Source: JAGBWK01 sp964462445 | GTDB lineage: Bacteria; Bacteroidota; Bacteroidia; Bacteroidales; Muribaculaceae | DNA: 46,884 nucleotides | Assembly (NCBI GenBank): GCA_964462445.1 | Contig: CAYWXG010000016.1 | Coordinates: 1-46,884, forward strand | Reading direction: 5' to 3' | Part shown: one piece after another, positions 1 to 7,709 of the stretch | Position numbering within the stretch: the first letter of the stretch is position 1 | Layout of the letters: each line of letters begins with the position of its first letter | Translations under genes and position numbers: made by a program | Notes under the pieces: generated by a model | What the model was told of the DNA's origin: nothing | The model's input: the letters and a program-made list of their open reading frames with translations, nothing else | The model's database searches: none

Positions 1-133
1 GCTAATCACCAAATTTTCAACTAATTATATTTCATCGAACTCACGTTAACATAATAAAGATGAGTATGCACTATCAGGAGGAATGCTTCAGACACCCATC
101 TTCGACTTGCTCGATTCTATTAGAGCTAATTTA

Positions 134-141
134 CAAATATA
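134..141 (-). promoter_or_regulatory. Candidate -7 promoter box, minus strand
   Basis: The minus strand reads TATATTTG, a perfect match to the Bacteroidetes TAnnTTTG -7 element. Transcription would start near 127 and run off the left edge of the window. The short ATG-initiated frames downstream inside the window all stop quickly, so the transcript is either an RNA gene or has its coding region further left. Confidence 0.4.
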
Positions 142-213
142 ATTAAACTTTCATAACATCTTGCGAGCACAAATCAATTTAACCTTCATTGACACAAGGA
201 GACATCACATAGA

Positions 214-256
214 TAAAAAACATCAGCGGTCGACAAATAATTCATCAACCGCTGAT
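214..256 (-). terminator. Rho-independent terminator of the hemD operon
   Basis: On the minus strand ATCAGCGGT and ACCGCTGAT form a 9-bp perfect stem (222-230 with 248-256), followed by G and six T. It lies 43 bp beyond the hemD stop and closes the four-gene minus-strand operon. Confidence 0.75.
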
Positions 257-298
257 ATATATTATTATGTTTATGGCTTTTACAATAATACGAAAGAC

Positions 299-1042
299 CT
301 ATTGGGCTTCCTGCGTAGTCAGATACATATCAAGAGCTGCTGTCACCGATGGAGCTTTTTCTGTGGGAGCTTCCATGTCGAGACGGAACCCGGCATCTTT
401 AATGGCTTTAGCGGTTGAAGCGCCAAAGCATCCCATTTTAATATCTCCTTGCTCGAAATTGGGGAAATTCTTTTTCAACGAATCAATACCTGAAGGGCTG
501 AAGAATAGCAACATATCGTAGTCAAACTGTTCCTCAGGAGTGAAGTCGTTGCTGACGGTGCGATACATCACCGCTTTTGTGTAGCTGATTTTTTCATCAA
601 GAACACAAGAATCATCTTTATGCACATCTGAAATAGCATAAAGGAATTTCTCTTTTGCATGCTTAGCAAGGAATGGAAGCAAATCTGCTAATTTCCCGGT
701 TGAAGCATGGAAGATTTTGCGTTTGCGATACTGAATATATTTCTGCAGATAAAGTGCAATTGCTTCTGTTGTACAGAAATATTTCATAGTATCGGGAATT
801 GTAATACGCAATTCCTCACTGATACGAAAGAAATGATCAATAGCCGTACGTGCAGTAAAAATCACTGCAGTAAATTCTTGAATATTGATTTTTTGCTGAC
901 GGAATTCCTTTGCTGATAGGCCTTCCACCTTAATAAAGGGGCGAAATACTACCTCAACACCATGACGCTGCGCTATATCGAAATACGGAGATTTATCAGA
1001 GGTCGGTTTTGGTTGAGATACTAAAATCTTTTTTATTTTCAC
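299..1042 (-). CDS. hemD: Uroporphyrinogen-III synthase (HemD)
   Basis: A 247-residue cytoplasmic protein of the HemD family, which closes and isomerises hydroxymethylbilane to uroporphyrinogen III in tetrapyrrole synthesis. It has the expected two-domain Rossmann-like layout. An N-terminal half begins with KKILVSQP, and a later segment reads FDYDMLLFFSPSGIDSL, the usual HemD 'F.SPS.v..l' signature, followed by GCFGASTAKAIKDAGF. The start codon is GTG, and no in-frame ATG gives the conserved N terminus. It lies 8 nt downstream of the DUF4271 gene and is the last gene of its operon. HemD is poorly conserved in sequence, so the call rests on these motifs, the length, and the DUF4271-hemD order that is common in Bacteroidales. 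Confidence 0.85.
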   Translation of the reverse strand: MKIKKILVSQPKPTSDKSPYFDIAQRHGVEVVFRPFIKVEGLSAKEFRQQKINIQEFTAVIFTARTAIDHFFRISEELRITIPDTMKYFCTTEAIALYLQKYIQYRKRKIFHASTGKLADLLPFLAKHAKEKFLYAISDVHKDDSCVLDEKISYTKAVMYRTVSNDFTPEEQFDYDMLLFFSPSGIDSLKKNFPNFEQGDIKMGCFGASTAKAIKDAGFRLDMEAPTEKAPSVTAALDMYLTTQEAQ

Positions 1043-1050
1043 GCTGTAAA

Positions 1051-1848
1051 TTATAGGAAGTTATTTAAATCTCGCAGAAGAAATATGGACAATCTGCGCA
1101 AAATTAATATGGGTATAATTTCCACGGCGCAAAGATACAAAATAAAATAAAGCAAAAACCCGAAATTAGTAAAAAAAATTCTGAAACCTTTGCAAATAAA
1201 TAAAATTCGGGACAAAATATAGCACAAAACGGACAAAACAAGCATTGTTTTGGTCATCCCGGAGTAGAACAACGCCATCAGCGCCGGAACAATGAGAAGC
1301 ATCGACAAAAGCACTTGCGAGGAGTTAAAACCGGAAATCCAATGTCGTGTAGCTTCACGGTCGGCAAAAACATATCCTATCACTTTATAAAGCACAAGTT
1401 GCCAAAGATAATAGCCCATAGAAACAGCTGCCAACAACATCGTCATCGGCAATGCACCGACACCATCTTTTACTAAACCCGACGATGTACCCCACGAGAA
1501 TAATAGAATTCCTTCGCTCATACACAACAAAAGTATGATGATAAAAAGGGTACGCAATTCGTTTGTCGTTTTATTATCGAAAGCGTTGGCTCGTTGCCTT
1601 ATGCCAAGAAGATTATGACGAAAGTTTTTGAATAGCTGACGGCAATGATTTATGTTAAGAGCAATAATTACCAACATCGCTACAATTATCGATGACAACC
1701 ACGAGTTTTCTCCATATCCGACAGGTCGCGGAGTGCCTTCAATGCCCGACAAATAAGATGTCGAAGGATCGGAAGATGTCACAAGGCATTCTTTTACGGA
1801 AAAAGGAGCATCGACCTCGGCACTATGTTGCAAAAACTCATTGTTCAT
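1051..1848 (-). CDS. DUF4271 multi-pass membrane protein
   Basis: A polytopic inner-membrane protein of about 265 residues with roughly seven hydrophobic segments; the first (SSIIVAMLVIIALNI) follows a soluble N-terminal stretch of about 50 residues. It matches the Bacteroidetes family DUF4271, whose function is unknown and which often sits directly before hemD. The frame can be opened at a GTG at 1872, but the ATG at 1848 is preferred. Spacing to LOG is 51 nt (27 from the GTG) and to hemD 8 nt, so co-transcription is likely. Two TAnnTTTG-like boxes lie inside its 3' end on the minus strand and could drive hemD separately. Confidence 0.75.
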   Translation of the reverse strand: MNNEFLQHSAEVDAPFSVKECLVTSSDPSTSYLSGIEGTPRPVGYGENSWLSSIIVAMLVIIALNINHCRQLFKNFRHNLLGIRQRANAFDNKTTNELRTLFIIILLLCMSEGILLFSWGTSSGLVKDGVGALPMTMLLAAVSMGYYLWQLVLYKVIGYVFADREATRHWISGFNSSQVLLSMLLIVPALMALFYSGMTKTMLVLSVLCYILSRILFICKGFRIFFTNFGFLLYFILYLCAVEIIPILILRRLSIFLLRDLNNFL

Positions 1849-1899
1849 ATCATCGATAAGCGATAAAAGCACAAACGAAGGAGTGATTATGGAACTAAA

Positions 1900-2490
1900 T
1901 CAATGTTTAATTTCCAATTTTTGAGAAAATTCTCTTATCTCAACCGGTTTCAAAATGTGGGCAATAGCATCGCTAACCGAATCGGTCACATACCATAATT
2001 TACGATGGTCATCATTCATGAATCGCTCGGCAATTGAGCGGTCGAGCATACCAATCAAAGGGTCGTAATAGCCATCTACATTAAGTATTACCACATGCCC
2101 TTGATACAGCCCCAACTGACGCCAAGTAATGATTTCAAGAAGTTCTTCAAAAGTACCGCAGCCCCCCGGTAATGCGATAGCCGCACACGAAAGGGACGCC
2201 ATGGTCTGTTTCCTTTCATGCATAGAGCCAACTATAATCATTTCGGAAAGTCCGGGGTGATTCCAGCCCCTCTCAACCATAAAATCGGGCAAGACACCGA
2301 TGGCTTTACCACCGGCATCAAGTACACCGTTAATAGCAGCCGCCATCAGTCCTTCTCGTCCACCACCGGAAACCAAATTCATTCCGGCAACAGCAAGAGC
2401 TTGACCAAGCGAATGAGCTGCATCTTTATAGTTATGAGCTACATGTGGCGACGACGCGCCATAAATGGTTACTGCTCTTTTTTCTTTCAT
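1900..2490 (-). CDS. LOG family nucleotide 5'-monophosphate phosphoribohydrolase
   Basis: A 196-residue Rossmann-fold protein of the LOG/TIGR00730 family. Members hydrolyse cytokinin riboside or purine nucleoside monophosphates to base plus ribose 5-phosphate. The family motifs are present: SGGGREGLM (41-49) and PGGCGTFEE (108-116), the second carrying the catalytic glutamates. The length is normal for the family. It starts 4 nt after the cotransporter stop codon, so it is translationally close to that gene. The physiological substrate in this organism cannot be read from the sequence. Confidence 0.85.
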   Translation of the reverse strand: MKEKRAVTIYGASSPHVAHNYKDAAHSLGQALAVAGMNLVSGGGREGLMAAAINGVLDAGGKAIGVLPDFMVERGWNHPGLSEMIIVGSMHERKQTMASLSCAAIALPGGCGTFEELLEIITWRQLGLYQGHVVILNVDGYYDPLIGMLDRSIAERFMNDDHRKLWYVTDSVSDAIAHILKPVEIREFSQKLEIKH

Positions 2491-2494
2491 CGCT

Positions 2495-4249
2495 CTATAT
2501 TTCCTTATTTAGAAATTCTTTTTTAATCGTATCAACTACGTTGATAATATAGTCACCGGTTTTTTCGAGCGTTGACACAATATCCATATAGAATATACCT
2601 GCAGGATATTCGTAGTGTTGTTCTTTAATATTTTCGATGTTAGTAGCACGAAGATTATTGCGCATGTTATTGATTTCACGCTCAATATTATATGAGGCGA
2701 TTACATCTTCCGGGGTGTTGTTCTCGAGGTTGCGCAACAAAAGTAGCATGTTGTCCATAGCGCGTTGCACATAGTCAAACATTGTGTCAATATTGCGGTG
2801 AATTTCTTCGTTGAAATGAACATGGCTTACTTGCTTACGCTGCAATATCTTATCAACACCGGCGTAGCTGTCGGCAATACTTTCAATTTCAGAAATAATA
2901 GCCATCATAGCCGAAATGCGACGCTTACCTTCATTTGAGAGTCGGCCTTCGGCACAACGATTAAGATAGCTTGCAATTTCAATCTCCATACGGTCAGAGA
3001 TATCTTCATATTTCTCCAATCGAGATGCGCGTTTATTAAAATCTTCAGTATCTCCTTTCGTGTGAACCAACTCTTTGGCCATAATCAACATTCTATTGAC
3101 TCGCTCGGCATAAACTGAAATCTCTTTTTCCGCTTGAGTAATGTTGAGTTCAGAAGCCGAAAGCATACCGGTAGATATAAATTTGAGATGGAACTCATCG
3201 TCACCTTTATGTTTAGCAGGCAACAACCATTCAACGATTTTAACATAGTATTTTGTAAACCAAATCATTATAGAAAGGTTGATGGTGTTGAATATCGTAT
3301 GGAAAATTGACAAACCGAATGATGCGCTCAATGCCATCTCAGCAATCACTTTGGGGTCATTACCTTCGTAGTCATATAGAGCACAGGGATTGCCTTGTCC
3401 GCATGCTTCAGTTGCCCACGTAGCCAAATCAACAAATGGGTAGAATATTATCAAGGTCCAAATCGTGCCAAGTAGATTGAACAATAAGTGGCACATTGCC
3501 GCACGTTTGGCCGCAAGATTTGCGCTCAAAGAAGCTATAATCGGAGTGATTGTCGTACCAATATTGCTACCAAGAATCATCGCGCAAGCGAGATCGAATG
3601 TGATCCACCCTTTTGAACACATAATGAGGACAATAGCAATTGCTGCCGATGAAGATTGGATAATCATCGTAGCTACAATACCGATACCCAAGAAGAGAAG
3701 CACAGAGCCGAAGCCCATGTCGGCATAATGCTGTAGGAAGCCGAAAATTTCGGGACTTGATTTCAAATCGGGCACACTTGCCTCAATCGTATTCAACCCA
3801 ATGAAAAGGAGAGCAAAACCGAGAATCACTTCTCCGATTGACTTGCGTCGGCTACGGCTCGAGAAAAGCAATGGGATGGAGAATGCAATAAGAGGATAGG
3901 CAAATGCTGCGATATCAACTTTAAAGCCAAAAAGGGTGATAATCCATGCGGTAGCTGTCGTTCCCACGTTTGCTCCCATGATTACCGCAACCGACTGTCC
4001 CAGAGTCATCAATCCGGCACTCACAAAGCTTACGACCATCACAGTAGAAGCCGACGAGCTTTGAATCAAAGCGGTAATAGAAAAACCGGTAAAAGCACCG
4101 GTAAAACGATTGCGCGTCATTGCACCGAGGATATTGCGCAAACGGTCGCCCGCAGCTTTTTGAAGGCCTTCACTCATCACCTTCATTCCATATAGGAACA
4201 ATCCAACTGCTCCGATAAGGCATAAAAAATCAAGTAAACTATAGTCCAT
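2495..4249 (-). CDS. Na/Pi cotransporter family protein with PhoU-like C-terminal domain
   Basis: A 584-residue protein with two Na/Pi-cotransporter repeats. Each carries the characteristic QSSSA core (ALIQSSSASTVMVVSF near residue 65 and MIIQSSSAAIAIVLIM near 200), with nearby GANVGTT and GSNIGTT motifs. The C-terminal 200 residues are soluble and helical, like PhoU. By family knowledge it imports phosphate with sodium, or supports phosphate balance, in the inner membrane. It is the first gene of the operon ending with hemD. A clear TAnnTTTG box lies 33 bp upstream of the ATG. Confidence 0.9.
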   Translation of the reverse strand: MDYSLLDFLCLIGAVGLFLYGMKVMSEGLQKAAGDRLRNILGAMTRNRFTGAFTGFSITALIQSSSASTVMVVSFVSAGLMTLGQSVAVIMGANVGTTATAWIITLFGFKVDIAAFAYPLIAFSIPLLFSSRSRRKSIGEVILGFALLFIGLNTIEASVPDLKSSPEIFGFLQHYADMGFGSVLLFLGIGIVATMIIQSSSAAIAIVLIMCSKGWITFDLACAMILGSNIGTTITPIIASLSANLAAKRAAMCHLLFNLLGTIWTLIIFYPFVDLATWATEACGQGNPCALYDYEGNDPKVIAEMALSASFGLSIFHTIFNTINLSIMIWFTKYYVKIVEWLLPAKHKGDDEFHLKFISTGMLSASELNITQAEKEISVYAERVNRMLIMAKELVHTKGDTEDFNKRASRLEKYEDISDRMEIEIASYLNRCAEGRLSNEGKRRISAMMAIISEIESIADSYAGVDKILQRKQVSHVHFNEEIHRNIDTMFDYVQRAMDNMLLLLRNLENNTPEDVIASYNIEREINNMRNNLRATNIENIKEQHYEYPAGIFYMDIVSTLEKTGDYIINVVDTIKKEFLNKEI

Positions 4250-4281
4250 ATTTAAGGTTAAAATGATTGGTTACGATTTTG

Positions 4282-4289
4282 CAAAGATA
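4282..4289 (-). promoter_or_regulatory. -7 promoter box of the cotransporter-hemD operon
   Basis: The minus strand reads TATCTTTG, a perfect TAnnTTTG match, giving a leader of about 25-30 nt before the ATG at 4249. Confidence 0.6.
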
Positions 4290-4357
4290 AAATAAAAAAG
4301 TTAATTTATACGTATCGAAACAAAATATATATTTCAATCGAAACTATTTGCAACTAA

Positions 4358-5599
4358 TCAAGGGTTAACTCGCCAAAGATACAATCGGTCGGATTGACGA
4401 ATTTTGACCGGCACAGCAATAGAGAAGTTGTCACCTTTGACGACAGTGTCGACAGGTCCGGTGTCGAGTCGCATTTCCTCAAGTTCAAGTTCGAGCACCC
4501 CGGTAGTCGGTCCAATAATCAAGATAGTATCGCCACGATGTAGCTCCCCGGTTTCCATGTGAAATTCGGCGACCCCAAGTCGCTGGAAATAACGAGTTGC
4601 CTTTGCCATATAGACTTTTGTGCGTGTGGCAGAGGAGCCATATTTCCCCGACCACTCACCCAATCGTTGTCCAAGATAGTACCCGTTCCAAAAGTCGCGA
4701 TTGAAAATACGTCGGAGGCGTTCGTCCCATGCATCAACTTTTTCTTGACCATAAGAACCGTCGATTATAGAGATAAGAGCTTCGTTATAGCAACTGACAG
4801 CAGTAGCTACGTACTCCGGACCACGCGCACGTCCTTCAATTTTAAACACAGTCACCCCGGCATCAATCATACGATCAAGGAAATGAATTGTTTTCAAGTC
4901 TTTAGGCGACATGATGCGCTCATTATCAATAGCAAGTTCATCTCCGGTTTCGAGGTCGGTCACATTATAAGTGCGACGGCATATTTGAGTGCATCCGCCA
5001 CGATTTGCACTCGAATTCATTTGATGTAAACTTAAATAACATTTTCCGGAAACAGCCATGCACAACGCGCCGTGGCAGAACATTTCAATGCGAATAAGTT
5101 CGCCATGCGGTCCGCGTATATCCTCATCGATAATGGCACGGTGAATTGCGCTCACCTGTTCGAGATTAAGTTCGCGAGCAAGCACCACGACATCTGCCCA
5201 TTGAGCGTAGAAACGAACAGCTTCAATGTTGGTGACGTTGCACTGCGTTGAAATATGCACCTCTACGCCCTCACTGCGCGCAATAGAAATAGCAGCAATA
5301 TCAGAAGCTATTACTGCAGATATGCCACTTTCACGCACGGCTCGGCATATCTCACGGCATTTTTCAAGTTCTGAGTCGTAGATGACGGTATTAACAGTGA
5401 GATAGGTTTTCACTCCTGCATCATGGCAAGTTGCAGCGATGTCGCGAAGGTCATCAAGGGTAAAATTGGCCGATGAACGAGCGCGCATATTAAGCCCTTC
5501 AACGCCAAAATATATGGCATCGGCTCCGGCATTAATAGCAGCATGAAGCGATTCGAAGCTCCCTACAGGCGCCATTATTTCAAAATCTTTTCTCTGCAT
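4358..5599 (-). CDS. U32 family peptidase-type tRNA/rRNA hydroxylase (TrhP/RlhA-like)
   Basis: A 413-residue member of the U32 'peptidase' family. The N terminus has the family pattern 'imAPvGs.esl.aAi.aGADAIYFG'. The U32 signature region reads IEMFCHGALCMAVSGKCYLS (171-190), followed by further cysteines at about 203 and 207, so several potential Fe-S ligands are present. In E. coli, TrhP (YegQ) and RlhA (YdcP) hydroxylate tRNA U34 and 23S rRNA C2501 respectively. These are RNA modification enzymes, not proteases, and which activity applies here cannot be told. It is a single gene with its own promoter and a 155-nt leader. Confidence 0.85.
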   Translation of the reverse strand: MQRKDFEIMAPVGSFESLHAAINAGADAIYFGVEGLNMRARSSANFTLDDLRDIAATCHDAGVKTYLTVNTVIYDSELEKCREICRAVRESGISAVIASDIAAISIARSEGVEVHISTQCNVTNIEAVRFYAQWADVVVLARELNLEQVSAIHRAIIDEDIRGPHGELIRIEMFCHGALCMAVSGKCYLSLHQMNSSANRGGCTQICRRTYNVTDLETGDELAIDNERIMSPKDLKTIHFLDRMIDAGVTVFKIEGRARGPEYVATAVSCYNEALISIIDGSYGQEKVDAWDERLRRIFNRDFWNGYYLGQRLGEWSGKYGSSATRTKVYMAKATRYFQRLGVAEFHMETGELHRGDTILIIGPTTGVLELELEEMRLDTGPVDTVVKGDNFSIAVPVKIRQSDRLYLWRVNP

Positions 5600-5675
5600 A
5601 TCGATAAATTAAGGGAATTACAATTTTCCACAAGTAAATTTATTCCAACATTTGCACTTCGCATAATTGAGCGCA

Positions 5676-5722
5676 TTGTTAGTTTGTATTTGTTAGTTTG
5701 CAAAATGGCTTATTGTTAGTTG
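5676..5722. repeat. Three short TTGTTAGTT repeats in the U32 gene leader
   Basis: TTGTTAGTT occurs at 5676, 5690 and 5713 (plus-strand reading). All three lie in the 155-nt leader of the minus-strand U32 gene, where the RNA would read AACTAACAA three times. They could be a protein or sRNA binding array; no function is known. Confidence 0.45.
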
Positions 5723-5731
5723 CGAAATGCA

Positions 5732-5767
5732 TTGTATTATAAATTTTCATAATACAACGCAAAGTTA
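5732..5767 (-). promoter_or_regulatory. Promoter and 5' hairpin of the U32 gene
   Basis: The minus strand has a -7 box TAACTTTG at 5760-5767. The predicted transcript begins almost at once with a 9-bp perfect hairpin, TTGTATTAT and ATAATACAA, at 5732-5757. A 5'-terminal stem of this kind usually stabilises mRNA. Confidence 0.55.
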
Positions 5768-5864
5768 ATCTAAATAAACAACCCGACAAAATTTACATCG
5801 GAAGATGTAATCAATCCGGACATCGCCAATTTGTTATCCCACGTAAATATTTCTATTAAAAAAT

Positions 5865-5893
5865 TTTGTAATTAGTAAAAAGTGTTAACTTTG
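5865..5893 (+). promoter_or_regulatory. Promoter of the 5.9-kb ncRNA candidate
   Basis: TTTG at 5865-5868 and TAACTTTG at 5886-5893 match the Bacteroidetes -33 and -7 elements with 17 bp between them. Transcription should start near 5899. Confidence 0.6.
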
Positions 5894-5898
5894 CAGTC

Positions 5899-6217
5899 AC
5901 AGGCCGCATATTGCAGAAGCCCGGCCAAGGGTTATGCGGGTGGGCTGTAAAGACATTAGGGAAAGCGTTTACTCTACGCACTTTCTTGACTCGTTGAAAT
6001 CTGGAAAATTTCTTTTGGTATAGTCAAGATTGATGCAAACAGTAGATGCCATGTGGATATGTATATTCCGACTGCCACTTACGCAAAAGCGTAAGATGTT
6101 GGTGTATTCGCATATTCTGCGTGAGGCTTCTGCATGTTTGCTCATTCAACTATACCAGGTTATTCCAGAGCCTCAACGAGAAGAATGAGCAACAAGTTTA
6201 GCTCTCACGCTTTTTTT
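5899..6217 (+). ncRNA. Structured non-coding RNA candidate, family unknown
   Basis: A promoter-to-terminator unit of about 320 nt with no convincing reading frame and many exact helices. GCAGAAGCC near 5930 pairs with GGCTTCTGC near 6125. TCTTGACT (5984-5991) pairs with AGTCAAGA (6022-6029). CTTACGC-AAAA-GCGTAAG forms a hairpin at 6078-6095. TTGCTCATTC (6138-6147) pairs with GAATGAGCAA (6183-6192). GCGTGAG (6119-6125) pairs with CTCACGC (6204-6210), directly before seven T. The long rod-like outer pairing recalls 6S-type RNAs such as the Bacteroidales-1 class, but I cannot confirm that. No SRP, tmRNA or RNase P signature was seen. Confidence 0.6.
6204..6217 (+). terminator. Terminator of the ncRNA
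   Basis: The 3' arm CTCACGC (6204-6210) of a stem formed with 6119-6125 is followed at once by TTTTTTT (6211-6217), which gives an intrinsic terminator built on a branched hairpin. Confidence 0.6.
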
Positions 6218-6427
6218 GTATAACCATCTAAAACCAATTTCGCCCCAAATAGAGAGACACACGGGCAACGAGGAAGCACAGGCATATATTCATTTAGGAA
6301 TTATTCCCTATAGGAACAGATTATACTCTTGGGGAAGATAAAACAAATCATCATTGAATCATCACTTTATTTATTAACAATACGCCATGGCCAATATTGT
6401 CCTATGGCACAAAAAAAGTATAACAAT

Positions 6428-6954
6428 ATGGGAATTTTATCACAAGTAGGTAGATTTATTGGCAATATTTTTGATTTGATCGCATCAGTTATTGCCGGTT
6501 TAATTTATGTTGCGATTTGGGCTGTTGGAGCTGTAATTGAATTGGCAACAGACATTTTAGGTTGGATAAACAATGAGTTGGAGGAGCTACTCAATGGAGG
6601 CGCCACTGAAGTTAATGTCATTAGGGGTAATGCTTTAGCAGATTATGTGTCTAGACAAAAACAAAGTGGAAATTATACAGAAATATCGATTTCGGACTTA
6701 AATGCTATGCGAAATAGTGTCGTAAATGTTGCGATGGATCCAGAAGGTAACATTATTGACGACCAAATGATACGCTCTCAGAGTGGGCTATCNNNNNNNN
6801 NNNNNNNNNNNNNNNNNNNNNNNNNNNNNNNNNNNNNNNNNNNNNNNNNNNNNNNNNNNNNNNNNNNNNNNNNNNNNNNNNNNNNNNNNNNNTATCGGCT
6901 CAAGATAAAGAACAATTCAAAGGTCAACCGATTTTAAAAATTAATATATCATAA
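6428..6954 (+). CDS. Small membrane-associated protein, first gene of the AAA+ island (interrupted by an assembly gap)
   Basis: An unrecognised protein. From the ATG at 6428 (an ATG at 6404 and a TTG at 6329 are also in frame), a strongly hydrophobic stretch covers residues about 10-45 (FIGNIFDLIASVIAGLIYVA and onward), then a soluble part. A run of 100 N (6793-6892) interrupts it. The sequence after the gap only makes sense in another frame, reading SAQDKEQFKGQPILKINIS and stopping at 6954. The flanks end and begin with the same four bases, TATC. Collapsing them gives one uninterrupted frame of 140 residues. No consensus promoter is visible upstream. The gene lies 6 bp before its neighbour. 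Confidence 0.6.
6793..6892. other. Assembly gap of 100 N
   Basis: Exactly 100 N, the usual placeholder for a gap of unknown size. It lies inside the first gene of the AAA+ island. Identical TATC on both sides suggests that the true gap may be a small overlap rather than missing sequence. Confidence 0.95.
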
Positions 6955-6960
6955 TAACTC

Positions 6961-7350
6961 ATGGAAACTTCTGACATAATGACATACGTTCGACCCATCT
7001 GTTATTCGGTTCTTGCCATTGGTTTAATTGCATTACTAATAAAGCGAACCCAAAAGAAGATTGTGACTTATAACGAAATAGTCGAATGGGCAAGGACAGT
7101 CTGCTCCTCAGGAGATGCGTGCATAATCTCAATTCTTTCAACTATGCCAAAAGAAATCAGGATGGAAGTGCGTAAGAGAAACGGATCCGCAACAATTCTA
7201 AACGGATATAAAGAGAGTGCGTCAATATTTGTTACAATAACCGACGAATTGAATAATATTAAGTTAACGAAATTCTTTATGGGCAATATACTTGATAAAG
7301 ATTTAATAACAATATTATCGATCCAACCAATTCATCAAATAAATTTCTAA
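6961..7350 (+). CDS. Hypothetical single-pass membrane protein of the AAA+ island
   Basis: A 129-residue protein that I do not recognise. One membrane segment at about residues 9-27 (VRPICYSVLAIGLIALLI) is followed by KRTQKK, so the C-terminal 100 residues are probably cytoplasmic. That part looks like a small alpha/beta domain. It starts 6 bp after the previous gene and ends 3 bp before the next. AT-rich like the rest of the island. Tight spacing next to an AAA+ ATPase suggests an anchor or adaptor, which is inference only. Confidence 0.7.
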   Translation: METSDIMTYVRPICYSVLAIGLIALLIKRTQKKIVTYNEIVEWARTVCSSGDACIISILSTMPKEIRMEVRKRNGSATILNGYKESASIFVTITDELNNIKLTKFFMGNILDKDLITILSIQPIHQINF

Positions 7351-7353
7351 ACT

Positions 7354-7698
7354 ATGATTGAAGAAATAATAGATTTCATTAGTAGTCTTTTTGAAGATGC
7401 TGATGTAGAAGATATTATTGAAACCGGCTCCGACATTGCCGGAGATGCATTACTTATTGGTGGCACAATTTTCGTTGCTCATCTAACGGTTAATTCAATT
7501 CAGAAAGAGCTTCGAAATCGCAAGGAATTAAAAGCCAAAGGTGCAACAAAAGCTATCATCAAGGAGTTTATTGAAAAACATGGAGCGACCGAAATTACAT
7601 TTACAGCCAAGAATGTTAAGAATAAGACTATCGGCACCTTTAAAATGAGAGGTCATTCCCACTCCGGGCTACGGATAGGACAAGAAATTGCAATTTAA
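7354..7698 (+). CDS. Hypothetical small membrane protein of the AAA+ island
   Basis: A 114-residue unrecognised protein. The first 30 residues are acidic (SSLFEDADVEDIIETGSD). A weakly hydrophobic segment at about 28-48 (IAGDALLIGGTIFVAHLTV) follows, then a basic helical part and a C-terminal strand-rich tail. It is 3 bp after the previous gene and 11 bp before the ATPase gene, so it is almost certainly in one operon with them. Function unknown. Confidence 0.7.
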   Translation: MIEEIIDFISSLFEDADVEDIIETGSDIAGDALLIGGTIFVAHLTVNSIQKELRNRKELKAKGATKAIIKEFIEKHGATEITFTAKNVKNKTIGTFKMRGHSHSGLRIGQEIAI

Positions 7699-7709
7699 AA
7701 AACAACGTT

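Noticed and set aside
161..521. Short plus-strand frames opposite hemD
   Set aside because: They are antisense shadows of hemD and its terminator, without promoter or homology.
6329..6937. A 202-residue frame running through the N gap
   Set aside because: It begins with TTG, far upstream of better ATGs, and its post-gap part depends on the arbitrary number of N. Another frame after the gap gives a sensible C terminus.
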